A stretch of DNA of 64,000 nucleotides from Phycomyces blakesleeanus NRRL 1555(-) (lineage: Eukaryota; Mucoromycota; Mucoromycetes; Mucorales; Phycomycetaceae): the NCBI RefSeq assembly GCF_001638985.1, contig NW_017265189.1, positions 124,001-188,000 of the forward strand. Reading direction: 5' to 3'. This document shows, one piece after another, positions 44,277 to 53,831 of the stretch (position 1 is its first letter; each line of letters begins with the position of its first letter). The position numbers and the translations under genes are program-made. The notes below the pieces were generated by a model. The model ran no database searches, was not told where the DNA came from, and saw only the letters and a list, made by a program, of their open reading frames with translations.

Positions 44277-47200
44277 TTATATCCAAAGAGCACCATGTTC
44301 AGTCTCATGTGAATAGTCACCATCAGGATTACATATAACATCTATGTGCCAGAGAATAGTCAGCAGTGGTATCCAGTAAGCAGGTCGCGGTTCTTGAGAT
44401 GACAAAGGCAAGGATGTGATAGCAAAATCAATTCTGTGTATCTGATCTTGGTCAGGTTGAGGCAACTGTTCAAATAGTGCCATAGGAACAAGTGGGCAAT
44501 CCAACAAATGGCGGCGTGAGGTGTGATCTGATCCACAAGGACATTCCTTTGGTTTGCCTGGTAACCACCCCATTCTCCAACGAATCAAACGGCTACGTTC
44601 CACACGTGAGGCTGGCAAAAACAAGATTGGATCAACTCCAAGAACTGGGCGGCATGCTTGAATGAGAACTTGCGTATTAGACTGGAGAAAGGTTGCAAAT
44701 CCAGCTTCTCTAATGCTTTCAAAATGATTTTTTACAGCACTAGGGCTTCGAAGTTTGAGTGTTGGAGGGAGATTGGACAGAAGATGGGTTTTTCCCAAGG
44801 AGACAAGTGAAGAATAGATGGTATGATGACGGTGCAAAAGAGACAGAAGGCACTGGGCTGGCAAAAAGCGTGATCTTATACAGAACTTGGCCGTAAGAGC
44901 ATCAGCACGAAACTTCATACTTGGCAGATTGCAGATGTGCTTTAACACAATTGTAGAGGACGTGGCATGCCCCCCAACAATCATGCAAAGACACTTATCT
45001 TGAATGGACTCCAGCACTTTGATATCCTGTTTCAGTAGAGTGGAGATCGCCAAACCATATTCAAACTTTGGGCGGACAAAGGTCTTATACAGTCGTGAAC
45101 TGAGCAGCAGAGAAAAACCAGAACGACAAGCACCAACAGAGTTTAGGGTTGCCATTGTAGCAAGTGTACCAGAACGTCTATGAGTGGCAATGGACTTGGA
45201 AGAAATACCCTTATTGGCAAAAGGAACACCCAGATAAATAAACAGGTCAGTGGCAGGGAGAACTTGACCATATAAAAGAAGAGAAACTGGCGAGCTTGCA
45301 CGTGTTTTGGGATATATAACTTCACATTTGGTGGGGCTCCATCGATATCCAAGAGTAAGAGAGTGGTCTGCAGCAAGGTCTAGCATGGCCTGAACGTCTG
45401 AAAGAGAACCAAAAATAGCTACATCGTCGGCAAAGAGCAGAGAATTGATGGGTGTTGAGAAATGAATATGTCCAAAGCCATCTACACCTGAAGGAGCAAG
45501 AAGAGCATTATATGCATCCAATGAGGTAGGAGAGGGTGATGGAACATGGGTTGTAGTTTGTGAGTGAGCAACTGTGCGGAGCAATGGGGGCAGGGAGTTG
45601 ATATATATTGAATACAGATGTGGACTGAGGACAGAACCTTGGAGAACCCCAGTGGCAGGTGAGAACGAGTGTGAAGAAAAGTTACCCAAAAGGACACAGA
45701 TAGAGACATTGTCAAACATGTTAACCAAGAGACCCAAAAGTGCCGGTGGAGTGCAACGTTTTTGTAAAGCATGCCAGATGATTCGTCGATCCACTGTATC
45801 ATAGGCAGCCTTGATATCCAGAAATGCAACAACAGGGTAGTGCTTATGACGGTGATAATAGGCTTTCATCAGATCATGGAGACAGAGAGCTTGATCCAAA
45901 GCACCACGGTGAGGACGAAAACCACCTTGAGCCACATCCAAAGGAGGAGAGTACTTGTGCAACTGGGGGGCTATACACATCTCAAAAAGCTTACGCAGTA
46001 CAGAGGTCAAGGAGATTGGTCTGTAGTTTGCCGGGTCAGTTGGACTACCCTTCTTGAAGATTGGGAAGACCTGGGCTTGGCGCCACAAACTTGGAACATA
46101 TGACCATTGCCAGCAAACTGTAAATAATAAAGTAAGAATGGGTGAGACATGTGTTTTTACAGGTTTTAGCATTTCAGCTCTGATATGGTCTGGTCCTGGT
46201 GCCTTGCAGTTAGGCATAAATTGCATGAATTCCTCTACAATTGGTGAGGTAAAGGGAGAGTCATCAGAGGCAAAAGGCACACTGTTACAAGTGGTCATTG
46301 GTGCTGGTGGTCGGGTTGCTGGAAGTATATGTCCACTATATACTGTTGCCAAATAGTCACACATTGTTGCTGCTGCTACGGCTGGTCCATCATCGTGCTG
46401 GAAAGTATGTTGCGGCTGTCTACGGCGTTTTAACTGCTTTATCTTTGATGTTGCTTTGCTGAAGTCACGTTCCATAGACTGACAAAAGACATGCCAAGAC
46501 TGACGTTTTGCTTGCTGAACCTGAGATCGGAATTCGGCCTGTGCATGCTTGTGTTTAGTCCACCAAACAACTTTGTCAATACCTATTGCTAGGCGCCATT
46601 TTTTGTAACATTGGTTACGACGATCTGCTGCTGTTTGCAAAGCTACATTCCAGAAGGATTTCCAATGATTTGGGCGAGAGGGTCGATGTCCAATTGAGCT
46701 ATTTAATGAGTCATAAATGAGTAAATTGAACTCATCAGTGATAGCATCAATGTTGGGTCTAGTGAGTGGTGGATTCTGTACAATGTCTTGCAAGGTGGAA
46801 AGGAGGGAGGTCGAGTTTTGATTGAAGGTATGAGCATAAAGAGCATGGACATCAGGTTCATTGAGGCGTGAGAGGTTCCATGTCTTGCGTAATGGTGGTG
46901 GCATATTGGTAGAGTGCTGTAGATCATAGGTAAAGGAAAGTGATAAAAGGCGATGATCTGATCCAAGAGACAAGTCAGTAGCAATATGAAGAGAAGGATT
47001 GATGAGTGGCATATTAGTTATAAAGAGGTCAATAATACTGCTGATTTCATAGTTGTTGCGGAAAGAAATATATGTTGGTATGCAAGGTGCAAGATCTGCA
47101 TTTACAACTGATAGAGATCTCTCTTCTATCCAAGAACATAGTGCCAGTCCACGAGAATTTGATGCATAGTCACCAGTAACAGAGCCAAGTCTTGCATTGA

Positions 47201-47600
47201 AGTCACCACAAAGAATGGTATCATATGTTAAAGGAATGGAAGAGAGTACATGTAGGACATCATGAGTGGGCATATTTGGTGGAAGATATAAGCATACAAT
47301 TCTGAGTGAGCCAATTTTGACAGCCAGAGCATATTTGGAGGGCATAGGTATTTGAGTGACGGCATAAGGACAGTGAGGTGATATGAGAACAGAAACACCC
47401 ATAGAGCCCCTATAGGTGCCAGCTACAGGAGACCCATACAAGTGAATTTGTGACCATGATGTGGGAAGATGTGAGGGAGAGAGAAGCCATGTTTCTGTAA
47501 TGAAGAGCATATGTAAGGACTGACAGTGTTGAAGGGTATCTTGAATGGCTCTGGGTTGCAGGCCATTGGCATTCCATAATCCGATATTGAGATTACTCAT
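44277..47600 (-). CDS. LINE-2 copy A ORF2: endonuclease and reverse transcriptase, intact
   Basis: A complete protein of 1107 residues. Residues 1-230 are an APE-type endonuclease (NIGLWNANG, FITETWLL, ILCGDFNARLG, SSIIDLFITN, LGSDHRLLSL), the class that can be sequence-specific. Around residues 470-790 is the reverse transcriptase (NCKAPGPDHIRAEMLK, NYRPISLTSVLRKLFE, GGFRPHRGALDQAL, AFLDIKAAYDTVD, GVLQGSVLSPHLYSIY, LLFADDVAIFG with catalytic FADD). Near the C-terminus is a Cys/His motif (CPCGSDHTSRRHLLDC). The ORF ends in the AT-rich 3' UTR. The context, a tRNA gene at both junctions, suggests that the endonuclease directs insertion to tRNA-Thr; this is inference. Confidence 0.9.
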   Translation of the reverse strand: MSNLNIGLWNANGLQPRAIQDTLQHCQSLHMLFITETWLLSPSHLPTSWSQIHLYGSPVAGTYRGSMGVSVLISPHCPYAVTQIPMPSKYALAVKIGSLRIVCLYLPPNMPTHDVLHVLSSIPLTYDTILCGDFNARLGSVTGDYASNSRGLALCSWIEERSLSVVNADLAPCIPTYISFRNNYEISSIIDLFITNMPLINPSLHIATDLSLGSDHRLLSLSFTYDLQHSTNMPPPLRKTWNLSRLNEPDVHALYAHTFNQNSTSLLSTLQDIVQNPPLTRPNIDAITDEFNLLIYDSLNSSIGHRPSRPNHWKSFWNVALQTAADRRNQCYKKWRLAIGIDKVVWWTKHKHAQAEFRSQVQQAKRQSWHVFCQSMERDFSKATSKIKQLKRRRQPQHTFQHDDGPAVAAATMCDYLATVYSGHILPATRPPAPMTTCNSVPFASDDSPFTSPIVEEFMQFMPNCKAPGPDHIRAEMLKPVKTHVSPILTLLFTVCWQWSYVPSLWRQAQVFPIFKKGSPTDPANYRPISLTSVLRKLFEMCIAPQLHKYSPPLDVAQGGFRPHRGALDQALCLHDLMKAYYHRHKHYPVVAFLDIKAAYDTVDRRIIWHALQKRCTPPALLGLLVNMFDNVSICVLLGNFSSHSFSPATGVLQGSVLSPHLYSIYINSLPPLLRTVAHSQTTTHVPSPSPTSLDAYNALLAPSGVDGFGHIHFSTPINSLLFADDVAIFGSLSDVQAMLDLAADHSLTLGYRWSPTKCEVIYPKTRASSPVSLLLYGQVLPATDLFIYLGVPFANKGISSKSIATHRRSGTLATMATLNSVGACRSGFSLLLSSRLYKTFVRPKFEYGLAISTLLKQDIKVLESIQDKCLCMIVGGHATSSTIVLKHICNLPSMKFRADALTAKFCIRSRFLPAQCLLSLLHRHHTIYSSLVSLGKTHLLSNLPPTLKLRSPSAVKNHFESIREAGFATFLQSNTQVLIQACRPVLGVDPILFLPASRVERSRLIRWRMGWLPGKPKECPCGSDHTSRRHLLDCPLVPMALFEQLPQPDQDQIHRIDFAITSLPLSSQEPRPAYWIPLLTILWHIDVICNPDGDYSHETEHGALWI

Positions 47601-48502
47601 TCAGACATAGTGACTGATGAGCTGCGCTGACGTTTGAACAAAGACCCGCCAGTAGCATTGGTAAGAGTAGTACGTGTTGGTATTTCATCTTCACTGATCC
47701 ACCCTTCCTCACAAAAGAAGTGACCAACTGGGATAGCAACGTGTGGGCGCAAGAACTGTAGGGCTTGGAGACATCTATCATGGTGAAGCATGGCAGCAGT
47801 GTTGGCAAGTTCATGAGTGGACAGAGATGCATACTTGGGATCAGCAACATTATCAGGATCAAGTGGATCAAATGCGTCCAAAATCTCAACAGAAGCAGTT
47901 GTCAGTTTGGCCTTAAATGTATCAGCATACTGGACATGAACAAGGATGCCAATGACACCTCTGGCTGGGAAGTTAATGTCCAAAAGTCGAGAAGAATCCA
48001 CACCAAGAGTGCGGAGAGAGGAACGGACTTCTTTGTGCTTAAGGCGTCTTGATCTTGGAATATAAACATATTCATAACCTGAAGGACCAGAGGGAAGAGC
48101 AAACATATGAACAGAAGCTGCAATACGGCGAGCAGAGGGAACAGTAGACATTTTTGGGGCAGTTACAGGAAGAGAAACACTGGCTTTCGTAGCCCAAGTG
48201 GAGGCTTCCAGACCTGGTTCTTTGTTTTTGTCAGGAGCACCTACTGCGCCGGCTGGGTTCGAAAGTGAAATTTCTGAAAAGTTTTTTTCAGATGCACTCT
48301 GAGATCCTAATTGCTTCTGCAGATTAGCAATTGTTGTTCTAGCATGGTCTAATTCAGTAGTTAGTCTTGCATTCTCTGCTGCAAGTCGCTCCAACTGGTC
48401 GGTTCTGTTTTGCACATTCATGATTTGTGCCTGCAATGTTGTCAGGAATGAGGTAAGCTCGGTTGGCAATCCCTGCATGTTGCCGATTTGCAAATTGGCC
48501 AT
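47597..48502 (-). CDS. LINE-2 copy A ORF1 protein
   Basis: I take ATG 48502 (MANLQIGNMQGLPTEL) as the start because the frame upstream has no other ATG, giving 301 residues. Residues about 15-65 form a coiled coil (MNVQNRTDQLERLAAENARL). A basic segment (YIPRSRRLKHKEVRSSLRTL) follows, then a compact domain with HVQYADTFKAKL. No CCHC knuckle is visible, unlike LINE-1, so RNA binding must use another fold. The C-terminus is basic (SLFKRQRSSS). Its stop TGA overlaps the ORF2 ATG as ATGA, an arrangement suited to translation restart. ORF1 proteins usually package LINE RNA. Confidence 0.8.
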   Translation of the reverse strand: MANLQIGNMQGLPTELTSFLTTLQAQIMNVQNRTDQLERLAAENARLTTELDHARTTIANLQKQLGSQSASEKNFSEISLSNPAGAVGAPDKNKEPGLEASTWATKASVSLPVTAPKMSTVPSARRIAASVHMFALPSGPSGYEYVYIPRSRRLKHKEVRSSLRTLGVDSSRLLDINFPARGVIGILVHVQYADTFKAKLTTASVEILDAFDPLDPDNVADPKYASLSTHELANTAAMLHHDRCLQALQFLRPHVAIPVGHFFCEEGWISEDEIPTRTTLTNATGGSLFKRQRSSSVTMSE

Positions 48503-48738
48503 TGGGATTGAGAATGCAGATGGCGTGATGTTGTCTGATTGAGCTGAAATTTTTTTTGCTGACAGCTGGGATACCAAGGACAAGGACTGCACTACTTTTG
48601 GCAATGGGAGGTACGTTTTTCGTGATGGATGGATCGTTTTGCGTAAAGATGTTGATGGATGGATACACTTTATATGTGGATTCGTCAAAAATAAAATTTT
48701 GGAACCAGGCAAATAAAATGCTTAAGCGAAAGAGCAGT

Positions 48739-48811
48739 GCCTTCTTGGCTCAGTTGGCAGAGCGTCTGCCTAGTAAGCAGAAGGTCGCCAGTTCAATTCT
48801 GGCAGAAGGCA
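48739..48811 (+). tRNA. tRNA-Thr (anticodon AGU)
   Basis: 73 nt. Acceptor GCCTTCT pairs with AGAAGGC, discriminator A at 48811. Anticodon arm TCTGC-CTAGTAA-GCAGA gives anticodon AGU. T arm GCCAG-TTCAATT-CTGGC. A-box TGGCTCAGTTGG and B-box AGTTCAATTCT are present and a T-run at 48813-48818 terminates transcription. It lies divergently, about 240 nt upstream of LINE-2 ORF1. Its first 15 nt recur at 43927. Confidence 0.97.
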
Positions 48812-48860
48812 ATTTTTTGGCGTTGTTCTAATTTTTGTCGTTTCTGATCTAGGATGTTGT

Positions 48861-49178
48861 TGTGTCAGAGTTGACTTTTTAGGATAAAAGATCTTGACTT
48901 TGCCAATTGGTCTTTCATATATGTTTTAGATGTTTAAGATGGTGAATATACTTGTAGAAGATATTACTGGACAACAGACATCTAAGACATATTATCGTAG
49001 CTATTCTTTTAGCCGGAAATCAATTATCATTTTGTATAGATAGTCAAGAAATATATTTAATAAAAAGCATCTTGATTCTTATCTAAAAACTATTCATAAA
49101 CTTGACGATCCCCAGTGGTATTGATTCTGCGACTTAGTTACAAGTGCCATAAAAGAAATACCAGATCAAGACTTGACA
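48861..49178 (+). mobile_element. Solo LTR of the Gypsy family
   Basis: 318 bp from TGTGTCAGAG to GACTTGACA, flanked by GTTGT at 48856-48860 and 49179-49183. It matches the Gypsy LTRs at 30479-30840 in reverse orientation. An internal 47-bp segment is missing between two GTTGAC copies, a deletion across a short direct repeat. The tRNA-Thr gene is only 50 nt upstream. Confidence 0.8.
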
Positions 49179-49537
49179 GTTGTGCCCAAATTCTTATCAG
49201 CCAATCAGGAAGACGATTACACAGAATTCTCTTTTGAGAACGACGACCAAAGTGATTTCCTTTTGCTTACAAAAGAATTAGAAAGCACATGAGGTGCTCA
49301 CGGAGTGTCTAATTGATTAGAATATACCTTCCATAGTTTGAAGGTTACACTGTCAGATATAGTAATTTATTTTTAACATCTGTGGATTTTATCCCTGCTG
49401 TCTACAAGGTATAAAATATTTTTTATTGCTATCAACACCCCTTTTGAGAGTCATTTTATTTTGCAACCATATCATATTTTCACTCTCTTGTTCTTTACAT
49501 AACTCTTTTTTATTAATGTCATGCAACAAAATTCGAT

Positions 49538-50824
49538 TTGTTTCAGTTAACCCTGCTCAGCCTGCAACAGAGGATAGTTAATCTCTCCCAGAAACTTCAA
49601 ATAAGACCGTGTTTGACCTCATTCCCAGATGTTGTTTCTGCTGAAGCAACTGGAAATAGTGAACTGGAAGACGCCATTGACAAAGAAGACGTTTTGCATT
49701 CCAAAGACAATGAGGATGCAGAACAAGCTGCTAGTATGGAAGATATCTCTGAGGTCAGTACTAGTCAATTCTGGTCTATAGATGTGACCTGTCTTCTCTT
49801 GAAAGTTATTTTGCAAACAGACCATCATAACTTGGTTAAAGCTGCAGGTGGAAACAAGAAGAAAATTGATCATCTTTGAAATATTCTTATGAAAGCTTTC
49901 AAGGCTGAAACTGACTTTGAAAACTTGTCATTATCCTTCAAGTTGACAGTGGATAGCAACAAATGCAACACGAAGTTCAAGTTGTTGAAAACTAGTTTCA
50001 AAGTAAATTTGGACAGAGTATATGCTCAAACAGGCCATAATGCATACCTACCTCATATGTGCTGGTTCAACAAAATGCGTGAGATTATGTTGAACAATCT
50101 CACGTACAGTATTCCGTGCTTGGTTTTGACTGGAACTATGTCCCAAGGAGCAACAATCACGCGTACATCAATGACTGGAAGAATAACCAGAGAGCATGTT
50201 GAAACTTTCCAGCCTTTGGAAATTCTTGAGGAAGAACAAGTGGTAGCTGAGGAGCCAGCAACAGAGGAACCTATAGCCAAGGAGCCAGTAACTGAGGAGC
50301 CAGCAACAGAGGAACCTATAGTCAAGGAGCCAGTAACTGAGGAGCCTGCAGCTGAGGATCTAGTAGCCAACAGCTATAGTTCCCTCCCGCCTAATGTGCT
50401 CTTGCATGTAGCACCTGCACATGATCGATTGCCTGCTGGTGATTGTTATGATTCCATGTTGGAGCTTATGGGCTCAGCATATGCAGCAATGAGAGAAGAT
50501 ATCCGTGTATCTACACAGGAGCTTACAGAAGTATTTCTTGGTACAGCTGAAGAAAGAGAAGAAAAGAAAAGAGGAGTAGCCTTGGAGTTAGAGTTGAGAA
50601 CGATAGAGATGAATTCATTTGTGAAGGAGAATGAGGAGAAATCACTGGAGCATGCAAGACGGGCAAGACTAGATGAGAAGAGAGCAGTGGAGCACAAAAG
50701 AAAGACAAGAAGAGACAACAAGTTCCTTGCTGATCACAAAAGGATTACAGACCTTCTGTCTAAGTTTGTTAATAGAAACATTGTAGACAGTAGCACCCAA
50801 AGCAATGACAATGGTGAAGCATAA
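49538..50824 (+). pseudogene. Harbinger-2 Myb-like accessory protein
   Basis: One frame from about 49538 to 50824 with a TGA at 49877-49879 (KIDHL*NILMKAF, Trp likely). The first half has a domain with Trp and alternating hydrophobics (QFWSIDVTCLLLKVIL, DHHNLVKAAGGNKKKIDHL) resembling SANT/MADF-like accessory proteins. The middle has Glu/Pro-rich 15-residue repeats. The C-terminal third is a long charged coiled coil (ELELRTIEMNSFVKENEEKS to KRITDLLSKF). The true start is uncertain; ATG 49538 is only the first in this frame. Confidence 0.6.
50248..50360 (+). repeat. 45-bp tandem repeat inside Harbinger-2 accessory gene
   Basis: Two nearly identical 45-bp units (GAGGAGCCAGCAACAGAGG start) at 50248-50292 and 50293-50337, plus a diverged partial third. 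They encode EEPATEEPI(A/V)KEPVT. The unit is a multiple of three, so repeat number can change without frame loss. Confidence 0.85.
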
Positions 50825-50903
50825 AATAAAACTGTACATGTTTTCACCATTTTATATATTAGAATTTAAAAAAAGTCAAGCAGTTTTGTTGGAAGTATGA
50901 GCT

Positions 50904-52612
50904 TTACAAGCTGCTCATAACTTCATTTCTTTTTATTACTTCCTGATCCTTGAGTCGTCTCAAGCGAGAAGTAAGGCTAGTTCTAGTGCCAAATTCATTG
51001 ACTGTAGTGATATCAGTCTCCATATCTCTACTCATTGGTTCCATTAAAAGCTCCACACTATCAACATTATTTTCTAGAAATCTGCGCATCTCGACATCCT
51101 CTTCAGCATCCACAATGATGGAATCACCATTGTCAATACATCAATTATGAAGAACACAGTAAGAAGTGATTATCAATGCCATGTTATTAGTTTTTAAGAC
51201 AAAGAGGTGTTTGTACATAAATTGCCATCAAAGTACAAGTAAAAAAAAGATGTTTTCAATTTTTTGTTGAGTAGAGGACTGCACGCTGTTATATTTCTTA
51301 CAGGCTGCTATTTCTTAGTTAGTAAGTAAGGTTTCTGTGCTGTTTCTTTCTGTGAAAGAAGCCATCATTTGTGGGAGAAGAGGATATGCCAAATCTATTA
51401 GATGAATATTGAGCATAAACAATGAGACATAATGATATAAAACAGATACAAAAACTGTTTAACTTTAAATTGTTTATACCTCTAATAATATAGATACCAT
51501 TAAGACATGGTCTCCTTCCTTCAGCTTCTGAGATCATATCCTGATATATCTGACTAAGTTTAAAAATTCTTGCATTGTGAAAACTCTCTGAAGAGATTTG
51601 GTTAATATATAAGGATTCAAGTAGTATAGTCGGGTTATATAGATTTATTACCTGGTGCACCAATACAGATATTCAGAAACTTTTTATTGTGATCACAAAT
51701 TGCCATCAGGTTCATTGACGTATGGTTTTTGCGATCAACATATCAATTTCCATCTACTCTTGGCTTTTCTATCTGTATGAGTTTTCCATCAATGGCACCA
51801 ACAACGTCTTTCAAGTGGTCATGGCCATGGATATTGATACTTGTATGAGTAGCAAAACCATTGGCAATTTCTCTCTGCTTTTGAATGGTTGATGACCATA
51901 CAATGACCTTATTGGCAATTTCTTTTGTCATTGTATTGATAAAACATACTGTAAACTCATTGTAGGAGCCCTGGCCAACACCAAGTGTTGCCTTAGCAAT
52001 TCTATAACCAAAGTGTGTGTTACAGAATCTTCATAAAACAACATCAACCTGTTGGGCAACATTCCAAGTGCTTCTTTGTTCATCATTGAACCTTGAGTAT
52101 GCAGCTATGTTTTTTAGAAGATTCACAAGGTTCTCAAAAGTTGATCACATAATCCAATAATGGGTCTTAAAGGCACACTCTTCAGTCTCTTTGTCAGTAA
52201 GGTTTGGATAATTGATTGTTCACCAACGGTATGTATCTTGGTTAGCTCATCTACGAATCACTACCTGTTCCTAAATCATAGACACACTGCCAATGTAGAT
52301 CAAGAAGAAGATGTTTTGGTTGATCAATTTAATTGCTTTCAAGGTCTGTTGCAAATAGAACTCATTGATAGCTGAAATAAATTCTACTTTTTCTTGTTGA
52401 GCAGAATTATTGCTTTTGTTGCGCTTTTGTAGCAATATTTGATTGTTTATGAGCTCTTTGTCAAGTTCTTTATCAAATTCCTCGTCCTCAAACTCATCTG
52501 ACTTGGATGCTTCTTTGAATATATCATCAGACTTCTTAACAATAAGGCTTATCAGTGTCATGTCCACTTCAGAGAGATCTATAGGGGAAAGTGTATTTGT
52601 TGTTGAAGACAT
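50904..52612 (-). pseudogene. Harbinger-2 DDE transposase
   Basis: ATG 52612 starts an acidic N-terminal segment (DEFEDEEFDKELDKEL). The catalytic region shows DVVGAIDGKLIQIEKP (first Asp), then TGA in place of a residue before YVDRKNHTSMNLMAICDHNKKF, and after a frame change SFHNARIFKLSQIYQ, where HDAR with catalytic Asp is expected. The C-terminal exon (51113-50904) has DAEEDVEMRRFLENN and a basic end. Several stops and frame changes are present, so the gene is dead. Family assignment rests on the GAIDG and RK...AICD motifs and the 3-bp duplication. Confidence 0.65.
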
Positions 52613-52786
52613 TTTTGAGAGTAGTATACTTTATTTATTGAGAGTAAAAGCAAAAGAAGAAACTTTTAATTATTATGTATTCAAAGTTATACTTTTCAGT
52701 ATAGTATTTATTATAACACCGACTTATTATTATGTATACAGTACTAAATTTGTATTTTGAAAAGTTATCAAAAAGAAATTTAAAAT

Positions 52787-52820
52787 CTAATTGATTAGAA
52801 TAATTCTAATCAATTAGACA
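52787..52820. repeat. Palindrome at the right end of Harbinger-2
   Basis: TCTAATTGATTAGAATA is followed directly by its inverted copy ATTCTAATCAATTAGA. The outer half belongs to the terminal repeat, so the inner half is an extra inverted copy of the TIR's inner 15 nt, absent from the left end. Confidence 0.75.
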
Positions 52821-52879
52821 CTCCGTGAGCACCTATAGCTTAACAAAAATAGAATAAAAACCAAAACAGACATTTATAA

Positions 52880-53386
52880 TGGTTGAGTAGGCTTAGAAAA
52901 GATATAAAAGAGAGCATTATTTCATTCAATAAAAGTTATCTATCTTTCTATCCTCTTTTTATTCTTTTATCTTTGTTTACAATTCCCAGTGAGTTTGATC
53001 AATTTTGGCTGTATTATAGCATTGGAAGAACAACCCAGATCGAAAATGATACTATCTTCCAATTCACTGTAAACGTATTGTTCTCAATCTGGGTTGGTCT
53101 TCCTTTTACTATAACAAAGTCAAAAGGTCAAACCCACTGGGAATCAAGGAGTATATGTAAAATCAAAGAGAGAATAAAAGATACTTTTTATTGATATGAA
53201 TTGAATTGTCTTATATAGTTTTCTAGACTAATACTGCGCATTATCTGCAGTAGTTATTATATTATATTTAAATGAAAGAAGAGTCATTATACTGCGGTTA
53301 ATGCTCAGGAAGATGTTACTGCACATAAAGAGATACTGCAGTTAATCATCTTCAGATTTTACGGATTCATCAAAATAATGTCTGAA
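52880..53386. mobile_element. Two LTR-3-type pieces in inverted orientation
   Basis: 53079-53386 is a + oriented LTR-3 copy (TGTTCTCAATCTGGGTTGG to AATAATGTCTGA) close to 40744-41054. Left of it, 52880-53053 is a diverged LTR in the opposite orientation, with GATATAAAAGAGAGC, TTTTTATTCTTTTATC, CCCAGTGAGTTTGATC and GGAAGAACAACCCAGATCG matching the landmarks of the family. No duplications were found. Confidence 0.6.
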
Positions 53387-53685
53387 AAACATAGCCAAAT
53401 TGGTCAAGCTTTAATAACGCAGGAGTAAGCAAATAAGATAGAAGATAAAAAGATGATTTTTATTATTTGATTTGGGTTATCTTATATAGTTTTTGAAATA
53501 ATTGTTCACTTTTGACTACACTCAAGTATTGTCTAGTAATATTATAAATTATTATAAACTAATTACAAATTTCTAAAATTATAAACTGATGAATAGTCAT
53601 TCTAATTCCTACTTCTTTTGTAATAACAAGTTACTAGAAATTGTATCACAAAAGTTAAGCACAACAATCTATGTTGGTTGTCAAG
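53387..53685. other. Unassigned, possibly another LTR fragment
   Basis: Contains GATGATTTTTATTATTTGATTTG followed by TATATAG, a layout like the other LTRs in this window, but it matches none of them. No gene seen. Confidence 0.3.
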
Positions 53686-53831
53686 TCTCAATCTGATATT
53701 TCTTTTCTGGCACTTATAACTAAGTCACAGAATCAATACTACTAGGGATTGATAAGTTTTTAAGAATAGTTTTTAGATAAGAATCAAGATCCTTTTTATT
53801 AAATATATTTCTTGACTATTTATACAAAATA
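53686..53831 (-). mobile_element. Gypsy LTR fragment, cut by LTR-1 copy C
   Basis: Follows the outer half of the Gypsy LTR (TGTCAAGTCTCAATCTGATA to TTTATACAAAATAAT), then stops where LTR-1 copy C starts. The rest of the LTR does not resume on the other side. Confidence 0.75.

Larger units (their letters stand above)
43942..48738 (-). mobile_element. LINE-2 copy A: apparently full-length non-LTR retrotransposon
   Basis: Two intact overlapping ORFs and a 3' UTR of about 335 nt (44276-43942) with an AATAAA on the - strand near 43960. The 3' end joins the tRNA-Thr stub. The 5' end lies between the ORF1 start and tRNA-Thr; it cannot be fixed because copy B has the same flank. No poly(A) tail at the 3' junction. 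Both ORFs lack nonsense codons, so this copy may be young. Confidence 0.85.
49292..52834. mobile_element. Harbinger-2: second PIF/Harbinger family (3543 bp)
   Basis: 32-nt perfect terminal inverted repeats beginning AGGTGCTCACGGAGTGTC at both ends. Flanking triplets are ATG on the left and ATA on the right, a 3-bp duplication with one difference. It contains a degraded accessory gene on + and a convergent degraded transposase on -. The sequence is unrelated to Harbinger-1 at DNA level. A relic of the left part is at 3274-3694. Confidence 0.82.

Noticed and set aside
45574..46356. + strand frames opposite LINE-2 ORF2
   Set aside because: Antisense shadows of the intact 1107-residue ORF2.
43900..48712. 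ORF1 start of LINE-2 at the far 5' codon (PGSKILFLTNPH)
   Set aside because: The codon there is TTG (48710-48712 and 43898-43900), preceded by AFIL and a stop. The first ATG in frame (MANLQ) is a better start.
49184..49291. Short acidic open frame between the solo Gypsy LTR and Harbinger-2
   Set aside because: About 36 codons without splice context or similarity. It might be part of an old gene, but this cannot be shown.
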